Below are positions 26,533 to 35,056 of a stretch of 64,000 nt of DNA, in pieces. The position numbers and the translations under genes are program-made. Position 1 is the first letter of the stretch, and every line of letters begins with the position of its first letter. A model generated the notes under the pieces. It did not search any database and was not told the DNA's origin. It saw only the letters and a program-made list of their open reading frames with translations. Source of the stretch: Halorubellus salinus (GTDB lineage: Archaea; Halobacteriota; Halobacteria; Halobacteriales; Natrialbaceae); the NCBI RefSeq assembly GCF_020567525.1, contig NZ_JAJCVI010000006.1, positions 248,001-312,000 of the forward strand, given 5' to 3'.

Positions 26533-27678
26533 TTGAACGTCCGCGACAGGATCGCGCGTCGCCGCCGCCAGAACACCGCCGGGAGTGGCGTCCTCGTCGA
26601 CCCGATCGAGCTCGCGCCGATCACGCATCCGGACGAACCGGTCGGCCGCGGACCGACCATCGAACGCCTGCTGGACGCGCTCGACCCCGTGTTCGACGAC
26701 GAACCCCCGGGCGCTGCAGCGGTCTGCGGGCCGTCGGGTAGCGGGAAGACCGCCATCGTTCGGTCGTTGTTCGGCGCGCTCGACACCGTCCTCGGCCGAC
26801 GCGGGCAAGCCATCGGGACGACGACGCGTGCGAGCACGCCACTCGACGTCCGGTTCGTCGTCGTCGACGGCCGGTACGCCGACAGCGAGTTCCAGGCGTA
26901 CCGGCGACTGCTCGCCGCACTCACCGACGACGCCGTGCCCGAGGGCGGCGTGAGCACGGACGCGCTCCACGACCGACTCGTCGAGACAGTCGGCCGGCAC
27001 GACGCGGTCGTCGTCGCCGTCGACCACGTCGACGAACCCGGGACGCTCGACGCCGGCGTCGTCGCGAGCCTCGCGGACGAAGCCACGTTCGTCCCGTGGT
27101 ACGTCACGCGCGACCCACTCGACGCCCGCCAGCTCGCGCCCGGAACGCCACCCGCGACCACCGTCCGCTTCGACCCCTACCGGACCCACACCCTCGTCGA
27201 GGTCGTCACCGAGCGCGCCTCCCGCGGGCTCGCCCCGAACGCCCTCGACCACGAGAACGCGCGCACCGTCGCCAGGTACGCCGACGGGAACGCCCACGAC
27301 GCGCTCGCGCTCCTCTACGACGCCGCCGCACGCGCCGACGCGGTCGACGCCGGCCGCGTCCAGTCCCACCACGTCGAAGCCGCCGTCGCCGCGTTCCCCA
27401 CCGACTCGGTCTCGGTCGCTCGCGCACTCGCCGAACCGGCGAACCACCAGCGCGTACTCGCCGCGCTCGTCGCACTCGACGTCGACAGCCCGACGCTCCC
27501 CGCCGCCGCCGAAGCCATCGCGGCACGCACCGACCTCACCGAGAGCACCGTCACGCGATTCCTCTACGAGCTCGCGAACGTCGGCCTGCTCGCCCGCACC
27601 CCCGGCGAGGACGGCTCCAGTACCGTCACCCCGCGGTTCCCACCGGAGCTCTTCGCCGCGCTCCACACCGCGACGTAA
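26533..27678 (+). CDS. Orc1/Cdc6-like AAA+ ATPase, possibly degenerate
   Basis: A 381-residue protein with the layout of archaeal Orc1/Cdc6: an N-terminal basic stretch RDRIARRRRQN, a DEPVGRG sensor region, Walker A GPSGSGKT (66-73), a lid and helical domain (GLAPNALDHENARTVARYADGNAHDALALL), and a C-terminal winged helix (about 300-381; AARTDLTESTVTRFLYELANVGLL). The Walker B region reads VVVAVDHVDEPG instead of the usual LDEID, so ATP hydrolysis may be altered. The start is TTG at 26533, 15 nt after glpC, and is uncertain. No origin-recognition repeats were seen nearby, so this is probably an accessory paralogue rather than an origin-linked initiator. Confidence 0.75.
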   Translation: MNVRDRIARRRRQNTAGSGVLVDPIELAPITHPDEPVGRGPTIERLLDALDPVFDDEPPGAAAVCGPSGSGKTAIVRSLFGALDTVLGRRGQAIGTTTRASTPLDVRFVVVDGRYADSEFQAYRRLLAALTDDAVPEGGVSTDALHDRLVETVGRHDAVVVAVDHVDEPGTLDAGVVASLADEATFVPWYVTRDPLDARQLAPGTPPATTVRFDPYRTHTLVEVVTERASRGLAPNALDHENARTVARYADGNAHDALALLYDAAARADAVDAGRVQSHHVEAAVAAFPTDSVSVARALAEPANHQRVLAALVALDVDSPTLPAAAEAIAARTDLTESTVTRFLYELANVGLLARTPGEDGSSTVTPRFPPELFAALHTAT

Positions 27679-27801
27679 CACCCGACCGCCAGCCGTCATC
27701 CCACCGAGACGGCCGATCGACAGTAGACAGCACGCTGACACCCCCCGAGCGTTTTATCCACGCGGCCTCGAAACGTTGACCCGATACGCGGTGGGTGGAG
27801 C

Positions 27802-29931
27802 ATGGAGATAGCGTTCCGACCGACAGCAGACCCCCCGGGGGTGGAGATAATCGACCCGGTCGAACAGCGACATCTCCGCCTTCAGACGTCCACTGACGTC
27901 ACACCAACGGCAGTGAGCACGGACGCGTTCCGATTCCCCGTCGACGCCGCCGTCGAAATCGAGACGAGCGTCCTCCGGTTCGAACAACGCGAAGACGTCC
28001 ACGTCCACGACGCTAACGGCGAGGTCGTCGCGAACCTCCAGGAGCAGTCCCACGTCACCATCGACGGTGACACCGCCCCCTACGAACTCGGGATTCATTC
28101 CTCGATCCAATTGTACTGCCGCGTCGATGGACCGTTTACTATCGACCAGGGGTTCGACAACTTCGAGATCACGTTCCCGTGCGAGTCTCGCGTCGTAATC
28201 GCCGCGCGCACACTCCACGAACGTCCCGCCGGAACCATCGTCACGACGCCCGACGAGCGCGGGCTCGCCGACGCCATCTCGCTGTTCTCGTCAGCCCTGA
28301 AGACCACGTCGCCCGAGCGCTCGTTCCCGACGCTCCGCGGGCATCCGCCGCTCGTCGAACTCGGCGACGAATCCAGCGTCCCCGAGGGCATCGAACCCAC
28401 GGAATCCGACGTCACCATCGAGGTCCCAGAATCCTACCGGCACCTGCTGACGGTCGCGCCACTCTCGTATTACCTCGCTGCCGATATCGAATTTGCGGAC
28501 GCCGCGCGCCTCGTCACCGAGGACGGGTTCGCGCTCGACCTTGGGACCGGGCAGGCGTTCGAGGACACGGTCGCACGCACCCTGAAACAACAGTTCTTGC
28601 TTGACTGCGTCGTCCGCACCGAAGGCCTGTTGCCCGCGGACCTCCACGAACGCAAGCAACTGGAGGCCGAGTTGCCGTTCGACCTCGCCGCGACGTACGA
28701 GTGCTCGGTCGGCGAGCGTCTCCGTCGGTACGCGCAAGTGCCCTTCGACGTCGTCGAACCGGAACTCCCACGCTGGCCACTGACCGCACACGTCCCTGCC
28801 GACCCCGACGCGATCACGTTCCTCCCGTTCGTCGTCAGCGACATGGGCGTCGTCCGGAAAGCAACCGGGACGGTGTCGACGCACACCACGACGACGACTG
28901 ACAACTCGACCGCTGTCCTCGGCGACTCGATACCCGACACCACCCCCACGGGGAGTGACGACACGACCGCGAACGCCGTCGCGGACGAAGCAGATGAAGA
29001 GCCGATGACGCTCCAGTTCGTCGAACCCGACCACACGGGCGAGTCACTGGAGCACGCGTGGTTCGGCGACCACATCCCACAGGGTGCATCGATGCCGACG
29101 ATGGCCGCATTCGAGAACCAACTCGACCGCGGCGACCGGGGAGACTCGATAGAGATCGTGGTCGTCTGCAACGACCCCCACATGATAGACGAGCAGACGA
29201 GCCTGGAGAGCGCGTACGGCGACCGCGACGAACTCCCCTACGACGTCACGACGAAGTTCGGCCTGTCCACGGACGCGCTCGCGGACTTCCTCACGGGCGA
29301 CACCACCGACTTCCTGCACTACATCGGACACGCCGAGCGCGACGGGCTCCGATGCATCGACGGGAAGCTCGACGTCCGCGAGCTGGACCACGTGAACGTC
29401 CAGACGTTCCTCCTGAACGCCTGCCAGTCACAGGCCCAAGCGATGGCGCTCGTCGAACGCGGCGCGTTCGGGGGCGTCGGTACGCTCGGCGACGTCGTGA
29501 ACGACTACGCCATCGAGATCGGGAAGATGTTCGCCCACCTCCTGAACCTCGGGTTCCCGCTCCGGTCGGCAATCGACATCGTCTCGAACACGTCCACGAT
29601 CGGCGCACAGTACCTCGTCGTCGGCGACGGCTCGGTCGATATGGTCCAGAGCACCGGCGGGAACCCGCTGGTCTGCGAGGTCGCGGGCGAGGGCCGGTTC
29701 GAACGGGATGTCCAGCTAGAAATCTACCCGACGAGGTATTACGGCCTCGGGTCACAGACCTCGCCGACGCTAGATCACATCGAAGATGCATACATCGTCC
29801 CAGCACACACTGCGAGCTACACGGTTCCCTACGACGAACTACGAGAGTACGTCGCCTGGATGACCTATCCGCTCAACGTGAACGGAGAGTGGCGCTGGAA
29901 CGGTGATTTTGGAGAAGCTAACCTCGACTGA
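27802..29931 (+). CDS. CHAT-domain caspase-like cysteine protease with N-terminal beta-rich domain
   Basis: A 709-residue soluble protein. The C-terminal part (about 400-680) carries a CHAT (caspase-HetF-associated) peptidase. The catalytic His lies in LHYIGHAE (H506/H510, the latter in the usual position) and the catalytic Cys in LLNACQSQA (C541). GGVGTLGDVVNDYAIEIGKMF and LGFPLRSAIDIV match the helix-strand end of CHAT domains. The N-terminal 150 residues are beta-rich (FRFPVDAAVEIET, VHVHDANGEVVAN) and could be a sensor. The middle is helical (YYLAADIEFADAARLVTEDG) and lacks TPR repeats. A Thr-rich linker (THTTTTTD) precedes the peptidase. The family seems conserved in haloarchaea, but its function is undescribed to my knowledge. 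A micropeptide gene lies convergently beside it. Confidence 0.85.
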   Translation: MEIAFRPTADPPGVEIIDPVEQRHLRLQTSTDVTPTAVSTDAFRFPVDAAVEIETSVLRFEQREDVHVHDANGEVVANLQEQSHVTIDGDTAPYELGIHSSIQLYCRVDGPFTIDQGFDNFEITFPCESRVVIAARTLHERPAGTIVTTPDERGLADAISLFSSALKTTSPERSFPTLRGHPPLVELGDESSVPEGIEPTESDVTIEVPESYRHLLTVAPLSYYLAADIEFADAARLVTEDGFALDLGTGQAFEDTVARTLKQQFLLDCVVRTEGLLPADLHERKQLEAELPFDLAATYECSVGERLRRYAQVPFDVVEPELPRWPLTAHVPADPDAITFLPFVVSDMGVVRKATGTVSTHTTTTTDNSTAVLGDSIPDTTPTGSDDTTANAVADEADEEPMTLQFVEPDHTGESLEHAWFGDHIPQGASMPTMAAFENQLDRGDRGDSIEIVVVCNDPHMIDEQTSLESAYGDRDELPYDVTTKFGLSTDALADFLTGDTTDFLHYIGHAERDGLRCIDGKLDVRELDHVNVQTFLLNACQSQAQAMALVERGAFGGVGTLGDVVNDYAIEIGKMFAHLLNLGFPLRSAIDIVSNTSTIGAQYLVVGDGSVDMVQSTGGNPLVCEVAGEGRFERDVQLEIYPTRYYGLGSQTSPTLDHIEDAYIVPAHTASYTVPYDELREYVAWMTYPLNVNGEWRWNGDFGEANLD

Positions 29932-29932
29932 T

Positions 29933-30103
29933 TCAGGGACCGGGCGTCGTCGTCGTCCCGCCGGTCGGGTCGAAGCCACCGCCGAAGTCAGCGAGCCCGC
30001 CACCCATCGCGCCGAACGCGGCGAAGACCGCCATCGTCGCCAGGGTCGTTGCGAACTGCGGGTTGTTCTGTGCCCACCGCCGTGCTGTCTCGATTAGGGA
30101 CAT
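29933..30103 (-). CDS. 56-residue hydrophobic micropeptide, convergent partner of the CHAT protease gene
   Basis: A short gene found by reading the minus strand. It starts MSLIETARRWAQNNPQF, continues with an uncharged helix of about 22 residues (ATTLATMAVFAAFGAMGGG), then a Gly/Asp stretch (LADFGGGFDPTGG), and ends TTTTPGP. Its stop lies 1 nt from the CHAT stop codon. Real coding is supported by halophile-like codon use, an amphipathic N-terminal helix, one membrane-spanning segment, a clean ATG and an AT-rich upstream region. The layout (N-terminal helix, hydrophobic core, final Gly-Pro) recalls tiny haloarchaeal membrane peptides of the DUF7503 kind, from memory only. It may be a protease substrate, a membrane effector, or unrelated. 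Confidence 0.65.
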   Translation of the reverse strand: MSLIETARRWAQNNPQFATTLATMAVFAAFGAMGGGLADFGGGFDPTGGTTTTPGP

Positions 30104-30544
30104 CGTGGTATGACGTATCGTACCGATTACTATGAAAGTATGCTTTGTTTTCTGACGTGAACGTCATTCATACTGCCGTAACTATTACTAATCACCCATG
30201 CTTCCAGCCCATTTCAACTCGATTAGCTCGTGATTACGACCATCGTACTGACCACATTCATACAGATGCGTACGAGAGGATTCCGGTTTTTTCCCTGATA
30301 TATTTGGCTCGATGCCCGAGCGACCAACACGCTACCACAGACCACTCGACACCGCCGAGAACGCGGCATCCAACCAGGGACCGACCACCCCCACATAGAG
30401 AACACGAAGCAATCACACGGGACTCCACACCCACGACGCCGTCAGGACCAACCAAGGACCGAACCCCAGCAAGCCAAGAACAGCAGCGAGGAACTGAATC
30501 GGTCGCAACCAGGCAACCAGCGAGAAACTCAATCGGTCGCGGCT
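30104..30544. other. AT-rich intergenic region upstream of the micropeptide and downstream of aglB
   Basis: Bases 30104-30310 are far more AT-rich than the rest of the window (TACTATGAAAGTATG, AACTATTACTAATC, CCTGATATATTTGG), then composition returns to a C/A-rich trailer up to the aglB stop. The minus-strand TTCATAGTAATC at about 30122-30133 is placed about 25 nt before the micropeptide ATG and is a plausible TATA box. GACGTGAACGTC near 30155 is an imperfect palindrome. The word AATCGGTCGC occurs twice (about 30498 and 30531). No gene was recognised. Confidence 0.5.
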
Positions 30545-33394
30545 TCAGGCGGGTCGCGCTGGAGCACCGACGAACGACGACCCCGCCGGTACCGGTCCGG
30601 CGTCGCTGACGGCCGCACTCGAGTCGTCGTCCGACTCCTCGCCCGCAGCTGCCGTCGACGCGTTCGAACCACCCGACACGTCCACCGTGATGGACTCGCC
30701 GTCGAGCACCGCCGACTCTGGCACCGACACCGTCGTGATACCACCGTTCTCGACGTTCAGCGTGTACACGCCGTCGGCCTCGATGACCGAATCAGTACCG
30801 CCCTCGCTCGGCGACACCGCGTCGTTCGTCGCGTACGGCACCGTCACGACGAACTCGCCGTCCTCGTTCGCCTGCGCCGTCTGCTCGTACGTGAAGTTCG
30901 TCCCGGTCTGCGTGTTGTTCAACGTCAACGAGACCGTGACGTTCGCGCCCGGCGACGCCGACCCCGAGAGGTCGGCGCCCTCGACGCGCTCGAACGTCTT
31001 CACCGACGTCGCCTGCCGGACGTCGTGCACCACGAAGTCCTGGCGCTGCTGGAGCAGGAAGAAGTTCTGGATCGACCGATTCCCGCCCACGTTCCCGATG
31101 GACGACAGGAACGGCTGCTGGACCACCTGCCCAGTCTGGGGGTTCAAGCGACTGTACGTCACGAGGAGCTTCCGCTGCTGGGAGGAGTGCACGAGCCGAT
31201 AGTGCTCGAGACCGTCCGCGTCGTCCCAGTACAGCTTCGCGAGCATCGTCTCCTGGTACCGGTCACTGAACGTCTGGTACGGCACCGTCAGATTCTGGCC
31301 GCCCAGCGTCGCGTTCTGACTGTTCCGCGAGAAGTACTCGCCCGCCGGCGGACCACTCCACGTCGCGATGGCGCCGAACTTCCGCGTCGCCATCTGGTAG
31401 TCGATCGTCACGTAGCGCGTGTTCTCCGCGCGCTGCTGATCGGTCTGCTCCGCGATCATCTCGCGGTAATCCGACGTGGTGTAGTTGTCGATGTTCCCTT
31501 CGCGCGGACTCAGCGACGGCAACGCCTCCAGGAGGACGTTCGCCTTCGTCTCGTTCTCGTAGAGGAAGTACCGCGACGCGGTACGCGCCCCAGCCTGGAA
31601 CGGGTTCGCGTGCGGGATGCGGTCGCCACGCACCGTGATCCAGTGCCCGTAGTCCCACCAGGACATGATGCCGTACGCGCCCTCGGGGTACTCGAAGTCG
31701 TCAGTCTTCTCGTAGGTCCCGTACTTCTCGAGCCCCTCGATCTCGGGGGTGCCGTTCTGCATCCAGTCCGTCGTCGAATCCCACGACGTCACCGTCCGCG
31801 GCGCCGGGCCGGTTCCCTGCGCGCCACCGGTGACCTGTGCGTGCACGTCCGTGCTCGTCATCGAGATGCCCGCAATGGGCGCGAGCGGCGCGATGACGAG
31901 CACGATCGCGGCGAGCACGACCGAGACGTGGTAGAACTGGATGTCTTCGAGGTCGAACGACGCGTCGATGTTCACGACCTTGAGGAGTTCACCGACGAAG
32001 TACGCGTTCAGGACGGCGACCGGCAGCACGAGGTAGTAGTTGAAGCGCTGCTGGGTGAGCGTCATCATGAACACGAACACCGTCCAGATGGCGACGAACA
32101 CGTACTCGGCGCGGAGGCGTTCGGTGACCGCACGGTACGTGAGCGCCCCCAGGCCCGCGATCCCCGTGATGTACGTGAGGCCGTAGAGGAGGACGAGACT
32201 GCGGTTCAACCGCTGGAGGTAGTTCGGGCCCATCTCGACGAGCGCCTGCGCCTCACCGATCGTGAGGACGGTGTCGCTCTGGCCGAGCGTCAGGACGCGC
32301 TCCAGGTTGTTCTGGATGCTGCCCCACGCTTCGGGGAGCACGAAACTGAAGACGACGGCGCCGACGAGCGCGATGGAGAGCGCCGAGAACGGGAACAGGG
32401 TCCGCGAGAACCCGCTGTCCTCCCACTGGCGTGCGAGCCAGACGAGGAACGCACACCCAACTGCCACTGCCAGCGTCAGGAGGACGTGCAGGAGCGAGAT
32501 GGCGCTCGCGGAGAACCCGAACTCGTCGAGGCGGACGAGCGAGAAGACGGCGGCGGTCGTCATCGCGACGACGCCGACGTACCCGATGTGGTCCGGGCTA
32601 CTCCCGGTCGCGTACTTCGCGCCGAGTGCGATCAGGAAGAACGTCCCGATGATACCGACGAGGACGATGGCGGGCGGCCACACCCAGACGTACAGCGAGA
32701 TGGCGACGCCAGCGGCCACGCTGTACAGCGTCGGCTTGCGGAGCGCGTCCCAGTCGCGGTCGACGACGAGCTCGTAGATCGGTTTCTCGGTCTCCGCCAC
32801 GTTCAGTGCGACCATGAACGCGAGGACGCTGATGGCGTGGAAGAGGACCTCTGCCGCGTGGTGGTCGGCGAAACCGGCGGTGGTCCGTGCGAGGAACGTC
32901 CCCGGAAGGAGGGCGAGGACGGCGACGCCGAACAGCGCGCCGAACCGACCGGTGAGTCGCCGCCCGACGAAGTACGTCGGGACGGCGACGGCGGCGCCGA
33001 TGACGGCGGGCGCGTACAGGAGCGTCGTCGCGATCTGGCGCTGGCTCGGGTCGCCGAGGCCGACGACGAGCGCGGCCGTGGCGACGAGCTGGTCGTAGAG
33101 CGTCCCGAACTGCGAGTTCGAGACGCCGTAGGGGAACTGCGTCCACGGGTCGAACGGCATCGTGGACGGCCAGTTCTTGACGGCGTACGTCGTTTCCCGG
33201 AGGTGATACCAGGCGTCGTTCCCGCTGAAGTAGACGCCGTCCGGCCTGATGAAGTTGTCAGCCGGGAGGATACGCAGCCACAGCATGAACCCGACGAGGG
33301 CCGCGAGGACGGGGACGTGGTAGTACTCCCTGAAGAGGTCCACCACGGACTGGCCCTCGATGAGGTCCTGGCTGGTCTCGGTTTCGCTACTCAT
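30545..33394 (-). CDS. aglB: Archaeal oligosaccharyltransferase (dolichyl-phosphooligosaccharide-protein glycosyltransferase)
   Basis: Transfers the assembled glycan from dolichol phosphate to Asn in N-X-S/T sequons on the outer face of the membrane. The 949 residues comprise about 13 membrane helices (to about residue 510) and a globular C-terminal domain. Catalytic landmarks are SGNDAWYHLRETTY (D60, first external loop), TTAGFADHHAAE and the sequon-binding WWDYG at 579-583. The C-terminal part is beta-rich, and the last 40 residues are a Ser/Ala/Asp-rich tail. It is transcribed with the flippase and phosphatase-family genes upstream on the same strand, but has its own promoter. S-layer, archaellin and pilin proteins are the expected targets. 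Confidence 0.97.
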   Translation of the reverse strand: MSSETETSQDLIEGQSVVDLFREYYHVPVLAALVGFMLWLRILPADNFIRPDGVYFSGNDAWYHLRETTYAVKNWPSTMPFDPWTQFPYGVSNSQFGTLYDQLVATAALVVGLGDPSQRQIATTLLYAPAVIGAAVAVPTYFVGRRLTGRFGALFGVAVLALLPGTFLARTTAGFADHHAAEVLFHAISVLAFMVALNVAETEKPIYELVVDRDWDALRKPTLYSVAAGVAISLYVWVWPPAIVLVGIIGTFFLIALGAKYATGSSPDHIGYVGVVAMTTAAVFSLVRLDEFGFSASAISLLHVLLTLAVAVGCAFLVWLARQWEDSGFSRTLFPFSALSIALVGAVVFSFVLPEAWGSIQNNLERVLTLGQSDTVLTIGEAQALVEMGPNYLQRLNRSLVLLYGLTYITGIAGLGALTYRAVTERLRAEYVFVAIWTVFVFMMTLTQQRFNYYLVLPVAVLNAYFVGELLKVVNIDASFDLEDIQFYHVSVVLAAIVLVIAPLAPIAGISMTSTDVHAQVTGGAQGTGPAPRTVTSWDSTTDWMQNGTPEIEGLEKYGTYEKTDDFEYPEGAYGIMSWWDYGHWITVRGDRIPHANPFQAGARTASRYFLYENETKANVLLEALPSLSPREGNIDNYTTSDYREMIAEQTDQQRAENTRYVTIDYQMATRKFGAIATWSGPPAGEYFSRNSQNATLGGQNLTVPYQTFSDRYQETMLAKLYWDDADGLEHYRLVHSSQQRKLLVTYSRLNPQTGQVVQQPFLSSIGNVGGNRSIQNFFLLQQRQDFVVHDVRQATSVKTFERVEGADLSGSASPGANVTVSLTLNNTQTGTNFTYEQTAQANEDGEFVVTVPYATNDAVSPSEGGTDSVIEADGVYTLNVENGGITTVSVPESAVLDGESITVDVSGGSNASTAAAGEESDDDSSAAVSDAGPVPAGSSFVGAPARPA

Positions 33395-33417
33395 TGACCG
33401 TGCATCGCCGGGAAACG

Positions 33418-33432
33418 CGCATAAGCCTTATG
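33418..33432 (-). promoter_or_regulatory. aglB promoter with palindrome over the TATA box
   Basis: The 13-bp sequence CATAAG-C-CTTATG at 33420-33432 is a perfect palindrome centred about 32 nt before the aglB ATG. Its minus-strand half GGCTTATGC sits where the TATA box of a leaderless transcript is expected. A symmetric protein bound here would block TBP. It may also be a coincidental TATA symmetry. Confidence 0.45.
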
Positions 33433-33592
33433 AAAAGGTTATTGCCAGAAGCCGGGTGTGACGCCGGCGGTTTCCCGTCGCCTGCTTGCGTTTCTGGTGG
33501 GGTTCTGGATGCGTGATACGTGGTGCGGACTGCTCGTCGGGTGCGGACGGTCACCCGACGTCGGCGGCGAGGCCGACGGCGACGACGAGCGC

Positions 33593-35056
33593 TCACCGGA
33601 CGTCGGTAAGGAGGTCGCTGGCGACTGCGCGGGCGTCGACGCGGACGCGTTCGCTGAGTGCGAGGAGGACGGTGAAGTACGTCGTCGCGCCGATCGCGAG
33701 GACGAACCCGAGTCGGAGTGCGCCGTGGGCGGCGCCGAGGGCGTCGACGACGATGGCGACGACGGCGGTCATGAGGAGGGCGGCGAGGAGTTCGGCGCCG
33801 ACGTCGCGGAGCGCGTTGAGGGGGATGCGTTCCTCGAGCAGTACGAGGTTCGCGGTGACGCTCGCGCCGAACGCGAGGACGGTGGCGATGGCGACGCCCC
33901 AGGCGTCGTACGCGATGGTGAGCGGGATGGCGGTGACGGCGTAGGCGACGACGAGGACGACGCCGCTGGCGGCGTACAGCCGAGGGTTGTCGGTGCCGAG
34001 CGAGAACCGTTCGAGGCTCGTACGGTAGCCGTTCAGGAGGTTCGCGACCGCGAGCAGGGGGACGAGGGCGTTCGCGAGGCCGACGACGCCGAGGAGTGGG
34101 AGCGTGGTGGTGCCGGGGTTCTCGCCGTACAGCGTGAGGAGGAGGTCGTTCCCAACGATGGCGCCGCCGGCGGCGACGGGAATCGCGACGAGGCCTCCGT
34201 ACGTGAACAGGGCGGCGAACAGTCGCGCTATCTCCGCGTCGTCGCCGGCTTCGGTGAGTTCGGAGAATTTCGGGAAAGACACCTTCGAGAGCGCGGACGC
34301 GAACAGCGTCGACGCCTCCGTGATCTGGAAGGCGTTCTTGTAGACGCCGGTGGGGCCGGCGCCCGCGAACGTGCCGAGGATCACGTAGTCGGCGTGCTTG
34401 AACAACTGGTCGGCGACGACCTGGACGTACGCGTACTTCGAGTACCCGAGGAAGTCCCTGACTGCGTCGAGCGTGGGTGGATTCGGGACGACGCGCGCGT
34501 ACCCGAGGTAGGAGACGAGGAACGTGAGCGTCTGGCCGGCGACGAGCCCGTAGACGAGGCCGTGAACGCCGTAGCCGTCGAGGACGAGCGCGGCCTGGAT
34601 GGGGACGACGATGGCGTGCCGGCCGCTGTCGAACGCGCCGGCGAGCGCGACGCGCTGCTTGCCTTCGAGGAACGCGCCAGAGAGCCGGAACAGGCCCCAC
34701 GAGAGGACGCCCGCGGGGACGAAGAGCGCGACGTCGACCCCGACGACCGCGTTGATAACGTCGCGAGCGACGAGCGAGACCACGGCGACCGCGGCGGTGC
34801 CGACGCCCACGAGGAGCGCGCCGGTCGTGAAGTACGCCGCCTGGTCGCGGCCCTCGCTCACGCGCTTCGTGAGGACCGCGAACACGCCGAACGTCGCGAG
34901 ACTCCCCGCGACCATCTGGAGGCTGACGAAGACGGCATACGTCCCGACGCCCGCGAACCCGAGTTCGCGCGTGAAGTAGAGCGTGCCGAGGAACCCGGCG
35001 ACGGTACCGAGGACGTTCGTGACGAAGCGCTTCGAGGTCTCGACCCCGACCGCCAT
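33593..35056 (-). CDS. Polysaccharide flippase (Wzx/AglR-like, MATE fold)
   Basis: A 487-residue integral membrane protein with about 14 helices, predicted to flip a lipid-linked oligosaccharide across the membrane before AglB acts. N-terminal landmarks are VLGTVAGFLGTLYFTRELG and GTYAVFVSLQMVAGSLATFGV; in the middle DQLFKHADYVILGTFAG and VYKNAFQITEASTLFASALSKVSFPKFSEL are typical of polysaccharide-biosynthesis flippases. The ATG at 35056 shares one base with the stop of the upstream phosphatase-family gene (TGATG), so the two are translationally coupled. A GTG one codon earlier is an alternative start. It is one of two flippases in the island. Confidence 0.9.
   Translation of the reverse strand: MAVGVETSKRFVTNVLGTVAGFLGTLYFTRELGFAGVGTYAVFVSLQMVAGSLATFGVFAVLTKRVSEGRDQAAYFTTGALLVGVGTAAVAVVSLVARDVINAVVGVDVALFVPAGVLSWGLFRLSGAFLEGKQRVALAGAFDSGRHAIVVPIQAALVLDGYGVHGLVYGLVAGQTLTFLVSYLGYARVVPNPPTLDAVRDFLGYSKYAYVQVVADQLFKHADYVILGTFAGAGPTGVYKNAFQITEASTLFASALSKVSFPKFSELTEAGDDAEIARLFAALFTYGGLVAIPVAAGGAIVGNDLLLTLYGENPGTTTLPLLGVVGLANALVPLLAVANLLNGYRTSLERFSLGTDNPRLYAASGVVLVVAYAVTAIPLTIAYDAWGVAIATVLAFGASVTANLVLLEERIPLNALRDVGAELLAALLMTAVVAIVVDALGAAHGALRLGFVLAIGATTYFTVLLALSERVRVDARAVASDLLTDVR

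Noticed and set aside
30104-30310. Replication origin in the AT-rich region near the Orc1/Cdc6-like gene
   Set aside because: No origin-recognition-box-like repeats were found and the ATPase gene lies more than 2 kb away; AT richness alone fits a promoter region.
30145-30609. A + strand ORF running from the AT-rich gap into the 3' end of aglB
   Set aside because: The translation is Thr/Arg/Pro-rich low complexity and overlaps the certain aglB gene antisense.
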